DNA of 5,765 nucleotides from an uncultured Candidatus Saccharibacteria bacterium (GTDB lineage: Bacteria > Patescibacteriota > Saccharimonadia > Saccharimonadales > Saccharimonadaceae): contig CAMXXV010000016.1 in the NCBI GenBank assembly GCA_947253285.1, positions 1-5,765 on the forward strand. Reading direction: 5' to 3'. Positions 4,563 to 5,765 of the stretch are shown here, piece by piece; position 1 is the stretch's first letter, and each line of letters starts with the position of its first letter. The position numbers were made by a program, and so were the translations under genes. The notes beneath the pieces were generated by a model. The model ran no database searches. It was not told where the DNA came from and worked only from the letters and a program-made list of their open reading frames with translations.

Positions 4563-5609
4563 ATGAAAATAACATTGTCAGAACAATCACGCAGAACATT
4601 ACACCGGTCGGCTTGGCTAGCGGCTGCGATTATCATGCTATATGTTATACCCGTAACGGTTGTGGCTTTAAATGTTGGATACGACTCTGCCTTAACTTTA
4701 TCAGTAGCACTTCTAGCTGTAATACCTATTGTGGTTGCGCTAATAAAGTTCTTTTCAGTGCGCTCACCAAAGTTAGTAGCACCAGCAGCTAAAAGCCTAA
4801 TTCGCGCTATTATATTAGCTGCTATGGTTGGCGCCACTCTAGCAGCAGCTGCGATTTATTTTGTGCACATTCTAAACCTTAATGAACACCTAGATTCATG
4901 GCTAGATGCTGCAGATATAGTTTTTTCATCCATCTTATTGGCAACGTCATTTTTGTGTACCATCGCTCTATGTACTATGGTTCTAAGACACAAGACAGCC
5001 GCAGCGCAAAAGGTAACTAAACGTATGCGACTCATTTTGATATTACTCATTGCTGGTGCAATAAGTGTTTTAATGATGCTAATGCCAATACTATTATATG
5101 TGGTAATATACTTGGGCGCTCCGATTATTTGTATCATAGGTTGGCTTATTAACGATCGGATTGATAGGTTGCATTGCAATTTTAATATTTACAAACAAAT
5201 GCTAGTCGGGTATAGCATTACAGCAGTATCATTCTTGCTCAATTTTCCCTTTAGAACTATATCCATAATGGTATTTGCATTTGCTCTTATCATACTACCT
5301 ATGATGCTTCCTCATAAATTAATCGCGTTTAAACCAATCAAAATGCACGACACAATCTACAACCGACTCGCTGCAGTGTTAACCCTTATTACACCAGTAT
5401 TTTTAGCAATACCAATGATTGTAGTTAATGGAGCTATAGTGCCGATATTGGCGGCGAGGCTTTGTAGCCGACGGGCATTGCGGCAGGATAGCAATGACCG
5501 GTTTGCTAAAGCGTGCATTGTTCTTAATAATTGTAATATTGTTCTGTGTATCATAATGTTTCTTGCTCGGCTGAACTTTTTGCACCCCATTATAAATATC
5601 ATTAAATGA
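4563..5609 (+). CDS. Polytopic integral membrane protein of unknown function
   Basis: 348 residues, not recognised. About ten or eleven hydrophobic segments: near 17-37, 43-64, 78-103, 116-141, 156-178, 180-197, 212-228, 231-250, 267-298 (probably two) and 317-337. Basic loops (R10-R15, K62-K77, R142-R156, D198-K211, H251-R268, R299-R313) alternate with neutral or acidic ones (NLNEHLDSWLD at 105-115), giving a consistent topology with the N-terminus inside. No ATP-binding, protease, glycosyltransferase or transporter signature stands out; a flippase, transporter or envelope assembly protein is possible but unproven. It starts 51 bases after copy 2 with only a weak ribosome-binding site (AAGAATT) and may be read through from it. 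It uses many ATA isoleucine codons and looks more AT-rich than the two anchor genes. Confidence 0.85.
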   Translation: MKITLSEQSRRTLHRSAWLAAAIIMLYVIPVTVVALNVGYDSALTLSVALLAVIPIVVALIKFFSVRSPKLVAPAAKSLIRAIILAAMVGATLAAAAIYFVHILNLNEHLDSWLDAADIVFSSILLATSFLCTIALCTMVLRHKTAAAQKVTKRMRLILILLIAGAISVLMMLMPILLYVVIYLGAPIICIIGWLINDRIDRLHCNFNIYKQMLVGYSITAVSFLLNFPFRTISIMVFAFALIILPMMLPHKLIAFKPIKMHDTIYNRLAAVLTLITPVFLAIPMIVVNGAIVPILAARLCSRRALRQDSNDRFAKACIVLNNCNIVLCIIMFLARLNFLHPIINIIK

Positions 5610-5620
5610 TGGGGGTGTAA
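5580..5620 (+). terminator. Hairpin overlapping the end of the polytopic gene, probable terminator
   Basis: TTGCACCCC (5580-5588) pairs with GGGGTGTAA (5612-5620), nine pairs with one G-T. After a bulged G the stem continues for five pairs (5589-5593 with 5606-5610). The left arm lies inside the last codons and the stop codon lies in the right side. It is a strong stem, but only AATTAATAAAT follows rather than a T-run, so efficiency is uncertain. Confidence 0.5.
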
Positions 5621-5655
5621 TTAATAAATGCTATTGCAATTGTCGCTCGGATATT

Positions 5656-5675
5656 GTAGACTAGTTATAGTCTAC
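5656..5675 (+). promoter_or_regulatory. Perfect inverted repeat upstream of the tRNA, overlapping its possible -10
   Basis: GTAGACTA (5656-5663) and TAGTCTAC (5668-5675) are exact reverse complements around GTTA. No T-run follows, so a terminator is unlikely. TATAGT at 5666-5671, inside the repeat, is five of six to a -10 and would start transcription about 16 bases before the tRNA. An operator or a promoter-overlapping palindrome is plausible; no clear -35 is seen. Confidence 0.35.
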
Positions 5676-5693
5676 ATAGTAGAAGCTCGGCAT

Positions 5694-5719
5694 GGGGATA
5701 TAGCTCAGTTGGCTAGAGC
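5694..5719 (+). tRNA. Truncated 5' end of a tRNA gene, identity undetermined
   Basis: The sequence gives a seven-base acceptor strand GGGGATA (5694-5700), TA at tRNA positions 8-9, then a D arm: GCTC (5703-5706), loop AGTTGGCTA with the invariant GG, and GAGC (5716-5719). This is a standard bacterial tRNA start. Adapter sequence begins at the next base, so the anticodon is absent. The G-rich acceptor and the D loop resemble Ala or Ile tRNAs, but the amino acid cannot be assigned. Confidence 0.75.
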
Positions 5720-5765
5720 CTGTCTCTTATACACATCTGACGCTGCCGACGACCGCATACGAGTG
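5720..5765. other. Illumina Nextera adapter contamination at the contig end
   Basis: 5720-5738 is the 19-base Tn5 mosaic end (CTGTCTCTTATACACATCT). 5739-5752 (GACGCTGCCGACGA) completes the reverse complement of the Nextera read 1 adapter. The next ten bases (5753-5762) fit an i5 index, and GTG at 5763-5765 matches the start of the reverse-complemented P5 sequence. This is library construct, not genome, and should be trimmed. Confidence 0.97.

Noticed and set aside
4547..5602. Several minus-strand frames opposite the polytopic gene (4547-4837, 4856-5179, 5357-5602)
   Set aside because: Broken into pieces, with no initiation signals. The + strand frame is continuous and has coherent membrane topology.
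5607..5624. Possible recoding of TGA (code 25, as in Gracilibacteria)
   Set aside because: None of the four large frames contains an internal TGA, and reading through 5607 adds only four codons. The standard bacterial code explains the data.
5720..5765. Tn5 or another transposon end as a natural mobile element
   Set aside because: The mosaic end is followed directly by the Nextera adapter tail, an index-like decamer and the P5 start, so it is a library artefact.

Overview
This 5765-base window is most likely one end of an assembled contig from a bacterium of the Candidatus Saccharibacteria (TM7, Patescibacteria/CPR) type. That is a judgement from protein style: a very Pro/Gln-rich cytoplasmic tail joined to a single membrane helix and a Lys-rich outer domain, and a secreted beta-type protein with an NQWGY motif and a Pro/Tyr linker. 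There is no rRNA or other marker gene to prove it. The genes use TAG, TAA, TAA and TGA stops with no in-frame TGA, so the standard bacterial code fits. All credible genes lie on the + strand.

Layout: 1-91 holds the possible tail of an upstream gene and a textbook intrinsic terminator with a TTCG loop. 92-262 holds a foldable segment and the promoter of the first gene. 263-1645 encodes a single-pass membrane protein. About 1770-3187 encodes a secreted, cysteine-paired surface protein with its own extended -10 promoter. Its 5' end is interrupted by a run of nine G (1870-1878): the ATG starts and the body of the gene lie in different frames, and one extra G would join them. 3288-4511 encodes a second copy (paralogue) of the first membrane protein. 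4563-5609 encodes an unrelated polytopic membrane protein of unknown function. A hairpin at 5580-5620 closes that gene, and the first 26 bases of a tRNA gene follow.

The last 46 bases (5720-5765) are not biological. They match the Illumina Nextera transposase adapter, followed by what looks like a 10-base index and the start of the P5 sequence. The contig end is therefore adapter read-through, and the tRNA is truncated artificially.

All four proteins are predicted to be membrane-bound or exported, so the window looks like a cell-envelope locus: two related anchors flank an exported protein, with a multi-pass membrane protein downstream. That they work together is inference from proximity. 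The strongest lead is the G9 tract as a possible phase-variation (on/off) switch of the surface protein. A perfect hairpin covers the only alternative start codon (TTG 1934), which argues that translation really begins upstream of the G run.
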